A stretch of 15,598 nt of DNA. It comes from Flavobacteriaceae bacterium. Lineage in GTDB: Bacteria; Bacteroidota; Bacteroidia; Flavobacteriales; Flavobacteriaceae. The notes beneath the pieces are model-generated. The model saw only the letters and a list, made by a program, of their open reading frames with translations. It was not told the origin of the DNA and did no database searches. This document shows, in pieces, positions 7,261-14,491 of this stretch. The position numbers and the translations under genes were made by a program. Position 1 is the first letter of the stretch. Every line of letters starts with the position of its first letter. Location of the stretch: contig PAHL01000033.1 of assembly GCA_002711185.1 (NCBI GenBank), positions 1 through 15,598 on the forward strand, read 5' to 3'.

Positions 7261-9768
7261 TTAGAAGTCAAAACCTCCACCATCTGATCCTTGACCAGAT
7301 TGTCTTCTTCTCGATTGGTTTTTCTTTTGATTGAGTCTGTAGGTAAAAGTAAATATATATGTAGGTTGTCTCCACTGAAACTCGCCATAACTAAAAAAAG
7401 TAGGGGTTCTAGTCTCAGTCATTCTTTTTGAAGTATTGAACAGATCACTAGCTCTAAAAGAAATAGTTCCTTTTTTATTTAAGACATCTTTATTTAACGC
7501 ACCACTCATTGTGAAAACCCCTCGGCTTATTGATTGTGCTGTTTCCCTTGGACCTCTATAAAAAATTATTGTTTGCCAGTCAATGTCGTAAGGAAGTTTA
7601 ATATTTGAATTTAGTCTAGCAAACCAACTTAAATTTTCAGCATCAAAAACAGTTCCGTTATATGAACCAAGTGTCTCGGAATTAAATAAATTAAAATTCC
7701 CATTTAACCTTACTTTTCTCGAGGGTGTATATGTTAAATTAAACTCTGTACCTATTCTATTATTTTCGGAAAGATTGACTGGACTTAATTTTAATATAGG
7801 AACTTCTAGCACATTACTTAGTGGATTATCAGGGTCACCTGAAATAATTACCGTTTGCCCCGTATCTTGTTGAATAAAAGTAAAAACACTGGTTGATTTT
7901 TGATAATAAATTGAACTATTGAATGTAAAATTATTCCACCTTTTTAAATAACCAAAATCAAATGTATTTGAGTAACTTGGATTAAGATCTGGATTGCCTT
8001 GAAAAATGCTAGAAACACTGCTTCTTGATGGAAAAGGATTAATAAAAAATGATCTTGGCCTTCTTAATCTTCTACTATAACCAAGTGTAAGATTTTCTAA
8101 CTCATTAATTTCAAATGACAAGTTTAGAGTTGGAAAATAGTCAGTGTATTTTTTTTGCGTGTTGTCAGAAGTGGTCTCTTGAATTATTTGGATATTAGAT
8201 TGTTCAATTCTCAATCCAAATAAATATGAAAATTTATTGATTTTTTTTCCAAACTGTGTATAGTAAGCATTCACATATTCCTTATATGTTAGGATGTTTG
8301 AAAGGTTTAGATCAATATCATATACACTTGTTGGAGATGGGTTTATTTCATTTGAATTTAAATAACTAACTACATAATCATTAGTTTGACTATTAAATGT
8401 ACCTCTATAACCTAATTCAAATTGAGTATTTTCATCAATAGGCCAAACATAATCAACTTGTGCTAAAACTCTTTTCTGATCTTCTAGTGTTGAAACTTTT
8501 TCGAATTTTGATGGTAACAAAGCGGGTAGTATAGTTAAAGATTCAATATCACCCATTTCGTCTTCTGAGCTTTCTTCGTATTGAATCCTAGCTGAAACTT
8601 TATGTCCCTTATCATCAAACTTATTGTCATAATCAAGAGAGTACTGAAATGAATCATCTTTTTCATTCTCATCCTCAGTTCTTATAATAAAACTTTCAAG
8701 ATTGTTTTGAATTGATAGCTCTTTAATATCATTGTTAGTAAAGTTCGAGTTTTCGCTAGTCCTATGGAAACCACTAAGTATTATCGAACTTTGTTCATTA
8801 ATGTAATATTCTATCCCAAGACTATTGAAAATACTATTTCTATCCCTGTTACTGTTTCTTGTTTCATTTAAATAACTACTTGGATCATTTCCATTAAAGT
8901 ATTCATTGTTATTAAGAGAATTACCTTTTGTTCGTGATTTATCGATGGTTGTTGTAGTAAAAAAATTTAATTTATTTGTTCTCCAGTTTAAGGAGGCTGT
9001 GGCCCGGTTTGCTCTTGGAGTCCCAGCATTCAGTGAGAAGTTTCCGTTAAAACCAACTAATTCTTGTTTTTTTAAAATAATATTAAGTATTCCAGCTGTT
9101 CCTTCTGCATCATATCTAGCTGATGGTGAAGTAACAACCTCTACTTTATCTATTGATTCAGCAGGAAGCTGTCTTAATCCCTGAGGTCCAGATATTCCAA
9201 CAAGCCCTGATGGTTTCCCATTAATTAGAATTCTAACGTTGTCATTCCCCCTCAAGGAAACAGCCCCCTCAACATCAACTGAAACTGATGGTACGTTACC
9301 AAGCACATCAGCAACTGATCCTCCTCTAACAGTGATGTCTTTTCCTACATTATAAATTCTTTTATCTAGTCTGATTTCAACTTCAGTTCTTTCACCCATA
9401 ACTTCAACTTCGTTAAGAGAATTAATTGAAATCTCAAGCTCTATTGTTCCTAAATCAGTCGATTCACGAATAATCAGATCTTTTTTAACATATTTATTAA
9501 ATGAAATATATTCAACTGTGAGAGTATATTTTCCTGGAAAAACTTGAAAATTAAATATACCTTGATTGTTAGTTATACCACCTTGAACTAATTCTGGTCT
9601 TTTGTCATTAGTTAAAGAAATGGTAGCATATTCGAGCGATTGACCAGTATCTTTATCTACAATACTTCCCTTAAGATCAATTTTTTGAAAATTAGATGCT
9701 GGGGGTCTCTGAGCTCTAGAAAAAAAAAGGACACAAGAAAAAAGGATTAATGTAACAATATTTTTCAT
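7261..9768 (-). CDS. TonB-dependent-receptor-like outer-membrane beta-barrel protein
   Basis: An 835-residue outer-membrane protein. Residues 1-20 are a signal peptide (MKNIVTLILFSCVLFFSRAQ). Residues 30-115 are a CarboxypepD_reg-like beta-sandwich (KGSIVDKDTGQSLEYATISL), common at the front of Bacteroidota receptors. Residues 120-235 are a plug domain (VADVLGNVPSVSVD, then VSLRGNDNVRILINGKPSG and SIDKVEVVTSPSARYDAEG). The rest is a beta-barrel of the outer-membrane beta-barrel family, with a GYSRRLRRP strand and repeated YY/NNF strands. The tail after the last strand is basic and Gly-rich, ending GGGFDF. No SusD gene is adjacent, so it is not part of a SusC/D glycan pair, and no type 9 secretion C-terminal domain is visible. 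The ligand is unknown. An ArsC-family gene lies 86 nt upstream on the same strand; no clear promoter or terminator was found between them. Confidence 0.9.
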   Translation of the reverse strand: MKNIVTLILFSCVLFFSRAQRPPASNFQKIDLKGSIVDKDTGQSLEYATISLTNDKRPELVQGGITNNQGIFNFQVFPGKYTLTVEYISFNKYVKKDLIIRESTDLGTIELEISINSLNEVEVMGERTEVEIRLDKRIYNVGKDITVRGGSVADVLGNVPSVSVDVEGAVSLRGNDNVRILINGKPSGLVGISGPQGLRQLPAESIDKVEVVTSPSARYDAEGTAGILNIILKKQELVGFNGNFSLNAGTPRANRATASLNWRTNKLNFFTTTTIDKSRTKGNSLNNNEYFNGNDPSSYLNETRNSNRDRNSIFNSLGIEYYINEQSSIILSGFHRTSENSNFTNNDIKELSIQNNLESFIIRTEDENEKDDSFQYSLDYDNKFDDKGHKVSARIQYEESSEDEMGDIESLTILPALLPSKFEKVSTLEDQKRVLAQVDYVWPIDENTQFELGYRGTFNSQTNDYVVSYLNSNEINPSPTSVYDIDLNLSNILTYKEYVNAYYTQFGKKINKFSYLFGLRIEQSNIQIIQETTSDNTQKKYTDYFPTLNLSFEINELENLTLGYSRRLRRPRSFFINPFPSRSSVSSIFQGNPDLNPSYSNTFDFGYLKRWNNFTFNSSIYYQKSTSVFTFIQQDTGQTVIISGDPDNPLSNVLEVPILKLSPVNLSENNRIGTEFNLTYTPSRKVRLNGNFNLFNSETLGSYNGTVFDAENLSWFARLNSNIKLPYDIDWQTIIFYRGPRETAQSISRGVFTMSGALNKDVLNKKGTISFRASDLFNTSKRMTETRTPTFFSYGEFQWRQPTYIFTFTYRLNQKKNQSRRRQSGQGSDGGGFDF

Positions 9769-9854
9769 TATGCACTAAAGTTTTGCTAAGCTAATCATTT
9801 AATTTCATTTTAAAACTAAACATAAATCTATCTAAATGATTTTTTTTAAGTTAA

Positions 9855-10211
9855 CTAAAATTTTGAGCTTTTAATAAAAGATTTTAATCTTTCAATTGGT
9901 CTTCCAATTATCCCTGAGTCATGACTTATTATGATAGGCCTCTCCAGTAGCTTTGGATGTTCGATAATAATATCAATTAATTTTTTTTTATTTAAATTTT
10001 TATTTTTATATGATTCTTTCCAAATTTTTTCTTGTGTTCTCAATAAATCTTTTGGTTCTATTCTAAGTTTTTCTAGTATAGATTGAATTATATCTTTTGA
10101 AAGCCCATTTTTTATATATAAAATTTCAGTGAACTTTAAATTATTTTCCTTTAAGAAGAGTATAGCTTCCCTTGATTTTTTACATCTAGGGTTATGAAAA
10201 ACATGAAGCAT
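9855..10211 (-). CDS. ArsC-family protein (thioredoxin-fold reductase)
   Basis: A 118-residue ArsC-family protein, usual length. The N-terminal HNPRCKKSRE carries the catalytic-position C10. The three arginines of the E. coli ArsC active site have counterparts: R58 (LLRTQE), R91 (ERPII) and R104 (IGRPIE). This supports a glutaredoxin-type arsenate reductase rather than Spx, which lacks some of these, but many genomic members of this family have no proven arsenic role. No arsR, acr3 or arsB gene is nearby. The gene starts 11 nt after rplT on the same strand, so it probably rides on the thrS-rplT transcript. A housekeeping redox role is as likely as arsenic detoxification. Confidence 0.85.
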   Translation of the reverse strand: MLHVFHNPRCKKSREAILFLKENNLKFTEILYIKNGLSKDIIQSILEKLRIEPKDLLRTQEKIWKESYKNKNLNKKKLIDIIIEHPKLLERPIIISHDSGIIGRPIERLKSFIKSSKF

Positions 10212-10222
10212 TAAAATAAAAT

Positions 10223-10567
10223 TTAATTTATTTTTTTAATTATTGCTTCAAATGCTTTTGGGTTATTCATAGCAATATCAGCAAGTACTTTTCTATTTAG
10301 TTCTATATTATTTGCTTTTATCTTTGCCATGAATTCACTGTATGTCATTCCATGTAGCCTGGCTCCTGCATTTATTCTTGTAATCCACAAAGATCTAAAG
10401 TTTCTTTTATTATTTTTTCTATCTCTGTAAGCATAGAGCATTGCTTTTTCAACCGCATTTTTTGCGATTGTCCAGACATTTTTTCTACGTCCAAAATATC
10501 CTTTTGCTTGTTTTATTATTTTTTTTCTTCTAGCTCTTGAGGCTACTGAATTTGTTGATCTGGGCAT
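10223..10567 (-). CDS. rplT: Large ribosomal subunit protein bL20
   Basis: A 114-residue bL20. The start [20 protein letters not shown] and the following [22 protein letters not shown] are the family signature: a long basic N-terminal extension that runs into 23S r[29 protein letters not shown] is the conserved globular part. bL20 is needed early in 50S assembly, and in E. coli and Bacillus it also represses its own operon by binding mRNA. It is the last core gene of thrS-infC-rpmI-rplT, separated from rpmI by 82 nt that can fold and followed after 11 nt by the ArsC-family gene. Confidence 0.98.
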   Translation of the reverse strand: MPRSTNSVASRARRKKIIKQAKGYFGRRKNVWTIAKNAVEKAMLYAYRDRKNNKRNFRSLWITRINAGARLHGMTYSEFMAKIKANNIELNRKVLADIAMNNPKAFEAIIKKIN

Positions 10568-10649
10568 AACTTATTTTTTTTGAAAAGGGCGGCAATAAAG
10601 CTCTTTAAGCACATTCTCAAGGTTAATACATATTTCCACCGAATTTAAA
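10568..10649 (-). promoter_or_regulatory. Foldable rpmI-rplT leader, candidate L20 operator
   Basis: This 82-nt gap is by far the longest inside the thrS-rplT operon (the others are 11-22 nt). On the transcript, GGUGGAAAUA (10640 to 10631) can pair with UAUUGCCGCC (10597 to 10588): five pairs including one G-U, one A-G mismatch, then four A-U pairs. Inside lies a small hairpin, CUUGAG (10621-10616) with CUUAAAG (10609-10603), closed by a 6-nt AAUGUG loop and carrying one bulged A. The 3' arm ends 20 nt before the rplT ATG, so closing it could hinder ribosome access. L20 autoregulation through mRNA structure is established in E. coli and Bacillus; its use here is inferred from position and pairing. 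Confidence 0.4.
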
Positions 10650-10847
10650 TTACTTTAGGCGTAATTGTGATTTAATATTTTCTTCGTCACTCTTATGAAC
10701 CAATCCTGAGTGAGTTAGTGCAAGTTTTCTTTTTTTGGATTTTTTTGTCAGAATATGACTTTTAAATGCATGTTTTCTTTTAATTTTTCCAGAGCCGGTA
10801 ATTTTAAACCTCTTTTTTGCACTTGATTTTGTTTTCATTTTTGGCAT
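10650..10847 (-). CDS. rpmI: Large ribosomal subunit protein bL35
   Basis: A 65-residue bL35, full length. [20 protein letters not shown] is the family N-terminus, followed by [25 protein letters not shown], the basic rRNA-binding core. It is a small basic protein of the 50S subunit. It lies 11 nt after infC and 82 nt before rplT, in the order conserved across bacteria. Start and stop need no adjustment. Confidence 0.98.
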   Translation of the reverse strand: MPKMKTKSSAKKRFKITGSGKIKRKHAFKSHILTKKSKKRKLALTHSGLVHKSDEENIKSQLRLK

Positions 10848-10858
10848 AATCTTGTTTT

Positions 10859-11407
10859 TTATTTTTTCTTTGGTGTCATAAACATTATCATTCTTTTTCC
10901 TTCTAATTCTGGAAGTTGTTCAACTTTTCCAAATTCCTCTAGGTCTTGTGCTAATTTTAAAAGTAAAATGTGACCTTGTTCTTTAAAAATAATTGACCTT
11001 CCTTTGAAAAAAACAAATGCTTTTAATTTAGCTCCGTCTTTCAAAAACTTTTCGGCGTGTTTCTTTTTAAATTCATAATCATGATCATCAGTTTGTGGAC
11101 CAAATCTTATTTCTTTGACAATAACTTTACTAGTTTTTGATTTTAATGACTTTTCACGTTTTTTTTGTTCGTATAGGAATTTCTTATATTCCAATATTTT
11201 ACATACTGGAGGAACAGCTTTTGGAGATATTTCTACTAAATCAAGCCCTTGCTCTTTAGCTAAACTAAGAGCTTGCAAAAGCTTATAAACCCCAACTTCA
11301 ACATTATCTCCTACAAGTCTTACTTCGTGAGAAGTAATTTTCTCATTTATACGGTGAGGATTTTCTTTTATTATTCTACCCGGTCTGTTTGTTCTTCTTC
11401 TTCGAAT
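10859..11407 (-). CDS. infC: Translation initiation factor IF-3, probable AUU start
   Basis: IF-3 binds the 30S subunit, prevents premature 50S joining and rejects wrong start codons. The C-terminal domain is clear ([38 protein letters not shown], and [13 protein letters not shown] at the end), as is the N-terminal domain ([30 protein letters not shown]). A TTG start at 11278 would delete about 43 residues of the conserved N-terminal domain, so it is wrong. Reading upstream in the same frame, no ATG, GTG or TTG occurs before the in-frame stop at 11428-11426. The best start is ATT at 11407-11405, 9 nt after an AGGA (11420-11417), giving about 182 residues (E. coli 180) that begin [12 protein letters not shown]. 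coli infC also starts with AUU, which lets IF-3 repress its own synthesis. Another ATT (11416) or ATA codon (11413, 11422) cannot be excluded. The gene lies 22 nt after thrS and 11 nt before rpmI. Confidence 0.92.
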   Translation of the reverse strand: MRRRRTNRPGRIIKENPHRINEKITSHEVRLVGDNVEVGVYKLLQALSLAKEQGLDLVEISPKAVPPVCKILEYKKFLYEQKKREKSLKSKTSKVIVKEIRFGPQTDDHDYEFKKKHAEKFLKDGAKLKAFVFFKGRSIIFKEQGHILLLKLAQDLEEFGKVEQLPELEGKRMIMFMTPKKK

Positions 11408-11420
11408 TCCTATAATTCCT
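11405..11420 (-). promoter_or_regulatory. infC ribosome binding site with AUU start
   Basis: AGGA (11420-11417) precedes ATT (11407-11405) by 9 nt on the minus strand. Most genes in this window have no Shine-Dalgarno-like sequence, so its presence before a non-AUG codon is notable and decides the choice of start. Confidence 0.6.
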
Positions 11421-11429
11421 ATTTTTTAA

Positions 11430-13376
11430 TTAAACTTTGAAAATTGAAATACTTTTATCAACTTCACTTTTTACCATGGAAGCAAATTCATTTAACTTCT
11501 TACTTCCAATATCTCCCTGTTTATGTTTTCTTATTGAAACAGAGTCAGTATTAAATTCTTTTTCACCTATAACAAGCATAAACGGAATTTTACTTATTTC
11601 AGCTTGCCTTATTTTTTTCCCGATTGTTTCATTTCGCGAATCTAATGACGCGCGAATTTCGTTATTTTCTAGGTAATTTAAAACTTTTTGAGCGTATTTT
11701 TCATGTTTTTCACTTACACATAATATTATTACTTGTTTAGGCACTAACCATATTGGCAAGTTGCCTTCAGAGTGTTCGAGTAAAATTGCCACAAATCTTT
11801 CCAAGCTTCCAAAAGGTGCCCTATGAATCATTACTGGCCGGTGAGGTTTGTTATCATCTCCTTTGTAAGTTAATTCAAACCTTTCTGGAAGATTATAATC
11901 AACTTGAATGGTTCCTAATTGCCATCTTCTTCCAAGTGCATCCTTAACCATAAAATCTAATTTTGGTCCATAAAATGCAGCTTCGCCATATTCAATAACA
12001 TAGTTCAACTTTTTTTCTTCAGTTGCGTTAATGATTGCATTCTCTGCAAGTTCCCAGTTTTCTTTACTACCTATATATTTTTCAGAATTATTTTTATCTC
12101 TTAAAGAAACTTGAGCTTCAAAATCATTAAAACCTAAGGAATTAAAAACATATAATACTAATTCAATTACGTTTTTAAACTCTTCATTTAATTGATCTGG
12201 AGTGCAAAAAATATGAGCATCATCTTGAGTAAAACTTCTTACTCTTGTTAAACCATGTAATTCACCACTTTGTTCATATCTGTATACTGTCCCAAACTCC
12301 GCATATCTTATGGGAAGCTCTTTATAACTCCATAGTCTTGATTTGTAAATTTCACAGTGATGTGGACAGTTCATTGGCTTTAACAAAAAACTTTCTCCCT
12401 CTGAAGGAGTTTCTATGGGTTGGAAACTATCTGAACCATATTTTTGAAAATGTCCTGAAGTCACATAAAGCTCTTTGTTGGCGATGTGTGGTGAGATAAC
12501 TTGTTCATAACCAGCTTTTTTTTGAGCCTTTTTCAAAAAATTTTCTAATCTTTCTCTTAGATCAGCTCCTTTGGGAAGCCAAAGGGGTAATCCAACACCA
12601 ACTTTTTTGGAAAAAGTAAATAACTCTAGTTCTTTTCCAATTTTTCTGTGATCTCTTTTTTTAGCTTCTTCTAAGAATTCTAAATGTTTAGAAAGTTCAA
12701 TTTGTTTAGGAAAGGAAATCCCATATATACGAGTAAGTTGTTTCCTGTTTTCATCACCTCTCCAATAGGCACCAGCTATGGAGGTTAATTTAACAGCTTT
12801 AATTAACCCAGTATTTGGAATATGTCCACCTCTACATAAGTCAGTAAAGTTAGAATGATCACAAAAAGTAATTTCTCCATCCTCAAGATCATTAATTAAT
12901 TCAACTTTAAACTCATTATTAATTTCAGTATAATAGTTTAATGCTTCAGATTTTGAAGAAGCTCTCATTTTAAAATCTGATTTTTTTCTAGCTAATTCAA
13001 TGAATTTAGCCTCGAGTTCTTGTAAGTTTTTTTCAGATAAATTTATATCTCCAAAATCTACATCATAATAAAATCCATTTTCTACAGGTGGCCCAATTGT
13101 CAGTTTTGCCATTGGATATAAAAAAAGAATTGCCTCTGCTAATACGTGAGAAGAAGAATGCCAAAAAGCCGCTTTACCTTCTTTTTGATCCCATGTAAAA
13201 AAATTAATATCCCCATCTTTGTTTAAGGTTGTTGATGACTCAACTATTTTATCATTATATTTAGCAGAGAGTACTTTTCTTGAAAGCCCCTCACTTATAC
13301 TTTTAGCAACATCTATTACAGATATCCCTTTTTCAAAGCTCTTTTTAGCTCCATCTGGGAAAGTAATTTCGATCAT
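11430..13376 (-). CDS. thrS: Threonine--tRNA ligase
   Basis: A 648-residue class II synthetase, full length, that charges tRNA-Thr in the cytoplasm. In order: TGS domain (1-60), editing domain with the four expected residues H73, H77 (HSSSH), C181 and H185 (CRGGH), catalytic core (about 240-535), and C-terminal anticodon-binding domain (about 540-648). The zinc ligands that select threonine are present: C337 (PMNCPHHC), H388 (QDDAHIF) and H518 (VMIHRAPFGS). Motif 2 is seen as YRYEQSGELHGLTRVRSFTQDD, and motif 3 follows H518. The gene is intact with editing capacity, and no second copy is visible here. It is the first gene of the thrS-infC-rpmI-rplT operon. A promoter close upstream leaves a 5' leader of only about 14 nt, so neither a T-box nor an E. 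coli-type thrS operator fits. Confidence 0.98.
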   Translation of the reverse strand: MIEITFPDGAKKSFEKGISVIDVAKSISEGLSRKVLSAKYNDKIVESSTTLNKDGDINFFTWDQKEGKAAFWHSSSHVLAEAILFLYPMAKLTIGPPVENGFYYDVDFGDINLSEKNLQELEAKFIELARKKSDFKMRASSKSEALNYYTEINNEFKVELINDLEDGEITFCDHSNFTDLCRGGHIPNTGLIKAVKLTSIAGAYWRGDENRKQLTRIYGISFPKQIELSKHLEFLEEAKKRDHRKIGKELELFTFSKKVGVGLPLWLPKGADLRERLENFLKKAQKKAGYEQVISPHIANKELYVTSGHFQKYGSDSFQPIETPSEGESFLLKPMNCPHHCEIYKSRLWSYKELPIRYAEFGTVYRYEQSGELHGLTRVRSFTQDDAHIFCTPDQLNEEFKNVIELVLYVFNSLGFNDFEAQVSLRDKNNSEKYIGSKENWELAENAIINATEEKKLNYVIEYGEAAFYGPKLDFMVKDALGRRWQLGTIQVDYNLPERFELTYKGDDNKPHRPVMIHRAPFGSLERFVAILLEHSEGNLPIWLVPKQVIILCVSEKHEKYAQKVLNYLENNEIRASLDSRNETIGKKIRQAEISKIPFMLVIGEKEFNTDSVSIRKHKQGDIGSKKLNEFASMVKSEVDKSISIFKV

Positions 13377-13395
13377 ATTACAATTTTATTAATAG

Positions 13396-13427
13396 CAAAG
13401 ATAGGATGACAATTAACGACACCAAAA
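13396..13427 (-). promoter_or_regulatory. Bacteroidota-type promoter of the thrS operon
   Basis: On the minus strand, TTTTG (13427-13423) and TATCTTTG (13403-13396) are separated by exactly 19 bp. They match the Bacteroidota housekeeping consensus (a TTTG-like -33 box and TAnnTTTG at -7). The predicted transcript start is near 13390, giving a leader of about 14 nt before the thrS ATG. It is the only complete two-box match noticed in this window. Confidence 0.7.
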
Positions 13428-13440
13428 TCTGAAATTAATA

Positions 13441-13671
13441 TTATGTTTTATTTTTTTGTCCATTTAGTAAGCTATTAACTAAATTTGAAATCCCAAGAAA
13501 ACCCAAAACAATTGAAAATCCAGCAATAAGAAGACCTAATGTAAGGACGTAAATATAAAATTCATGGTTTTTGTTCTGGAAAGCTTGATGTATTATAAAT
13601 GGACCTGTAAAAGCGAAAATAATTGCTAAGGATATTTTTTTTAGTCCGTTAATGAATTTAATCCTATTCAT
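13441..13671 (-). CDS. Small two-helix membrane protein, DUF6095-like
   Basis: A 76-residue protein with two hydrophobic helices (about residues 12-29 and 38-60). They are joined by FQNKNHEFY, and the protein ends in a polar, basic GQKNKT tail. The TGPFIIHQAF...YVLTLGLLI pattern resembles DUF6095, a small membrane family I recall in Flavobacteriia, often next to murQ. This is a memory match, not a search result. The function is unknown. Its start overlaps the murQ stop by 8 nt (ATGAATAG), so translation is probably coupled and the two are co-expressed. The thrS promoter begins 14 bp after its stop. Confidence 0.8.
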   Translation of the reverse strand: MNRIKFINGLKKISLAIIFAFTGPFIIHQAFQNKNHEFYIYVLTLGLLIAGFSIVLGFLGISNLVNSLLNGQKNKT

Positions 13672-14479
13672 ATCTGTATGATTCGATTGCCTTTCTTACA
13701 CTTTTATACTTATTTAACAAATCACTGGCTTTTGAGTATTCAATGCTTAAACTATTAGAAATTATTCTTACACCTCGATCTGTAAGTTTTTCATTTGTTA
13801 TTTGAATATCTATCATCTTATTGTCTTTTATATGTCCTAACTTAATCATTGTGGTAGTAGATATAATATTAAGGATAAGTTTTTGAGCTGTTCCAGATTT
13901 CATTCTTGAACTACCAGTAATATACTCGGGGCCAACAACAACCTCAATTGGGTAATCTGAATATTTTGTCAAAGGACTATTTGGATTAGAACAAATACAA
14001 GCGGTTGGAATATTATTTTCTATACAATTTTTTAGTGCCCCAACAACATAAGGAGTTGATCCTGATGCAGCAATTCCAATAATAAAGTCTCTTGAGTTAA
14101 TATTATGCTTTTTTAATTCATCCCATCCCTTGTTAAAATCATCTTCAGCATCTTCAATAGAATTTCTTAGAGCCATATCACCCCCAGCTATTAAACCTAT
14201 TACTTTGTTTGGATCTGTTCCAAAAGTTGGTGGACATTCAGATGCATCTATAACTCCTAGTCTGCCACTAGTCCCAGCTCCAATATAAAAAAGTCGGCCA
14301 TCACCTTTTAGTTGTTCAACTATTTTATTTATTACTTTTTCAATTACAGGAAATAACTTTTTAATTGCTTTTAAAGCATTAAAGTCTTCGTTGTGAATTT
14401 CGTTAATTATTTGATTGACAGATTTTTTCTCTATATCATTATACAAAGAATCTTCTTCAGTTATTTTTCTATAGTCCAT
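13664..14479 (-). CDS. murQ: N-acetylmuramic acid 6-phosphate etherase
   Basis: A 271-residue SIS-domain lyase that cleaves the D-lactyl ether of MurNAc-6-phosphate to GlcNAc-6-phosphate and lactate, a cytoplasmic step of cell-wall sugar recycling. The signature FYIGAGTSGRLGVIDASECPPTFG (64-87) includes the catalytic-position E81. A second glutamate of the family, E112, lies in EDAEDD. GIAASGSTPYVVGAL is the second sugar-phosphate loop, and GSSRMKSGTAQKLILN is the other family block. E. coli MurQ is 298 residues; the shorter length here comes mainly from the C-terminus and is usual in Bacteroidota as far as I recall. No murP, nagA or anhydro-MurNAc kinase gene is in view, so the substrate source cannot be traced here. 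It lies 12 nt after icd, and its end overlaps the DUF6095-like gene by 8 nt. Confidence 0.96.
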   Translation of the reverse strand: MDYRKITEEDSLYNDIEKKSVNQIINEIHNEDFNALKAIKKLFPVIEKVINKIVEQLKGDGRLFYIGAGTSGRLGVIDASECPPTFGTDPNKVIGLIAGGDMALRNSIEDAEDDFNKGWDELKKHNINSRDFIIGIAASGSTPYVVGALKNCIENNIPTACICSNPNSPLTKYSDYPIEVVVGPEYITGSSRMKSGTAQKLILNIISTTTMIKLGHIKDNKMIDIQITNEKLTDRGVRIISNSLSIEYSKASDLLNKYKSVRKAIESYRYE

Positions 14480-14491
14480 GAAACATTTAAA

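Noticed and set aside
7164..7388. Minus-strand 74-codon frame over the receptor 3' end
   Set aside because: It overlaps the receptor gene in another frame and runs antisense into the small gene at 7066-7233; no domain or motif is visible.
8906..9184. Plus-strand 92-codon frame opposite the receptor plug domain
   Set aside because: It is the mirror of a conserved coding region and has no independent start signal or family likeness.
7261..9768. SusC-type glycan receptor with SusD partner
   Set aside because: No SusD-like lipoprotein gene is adjacent and the plug/barrel resembles the general outer-membrane beta-barrel receptor family instead.
9793..9847. Inverted repeat AATCATTT ... AAATGATT followed by a T run on the plus strand, between the receptor gene and the ArsC-family gene
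   Set aside because: The arms are only 8 A/T-rich bases across a 33-nt loop, and the T run is on the plus strand, where no gene ends. On the minus strand there is no T tract, so it is not a terminator for the ArsC-family gene.
10859..11278. Short form of infC starting at TTG 11278
   Set aside because: It would remove the conserved N-terminal part of IF-3 ([15 protein letters not shown]), which is clearly encoded in the same frame upstream.
12245..12499. Plus-strand 84-codon frame opposite thrS
   Set aside because: It is antisense to the conserved catalytic core of ThrRS; its openness follows from the codons on the other strand.
13377..13440. T-box or tRNA-mimic leader for thrS
   Set aside because: The promoter found here leaves only about 14 nt of leader, far too short, and no specifier or antiterminator structure is visible.
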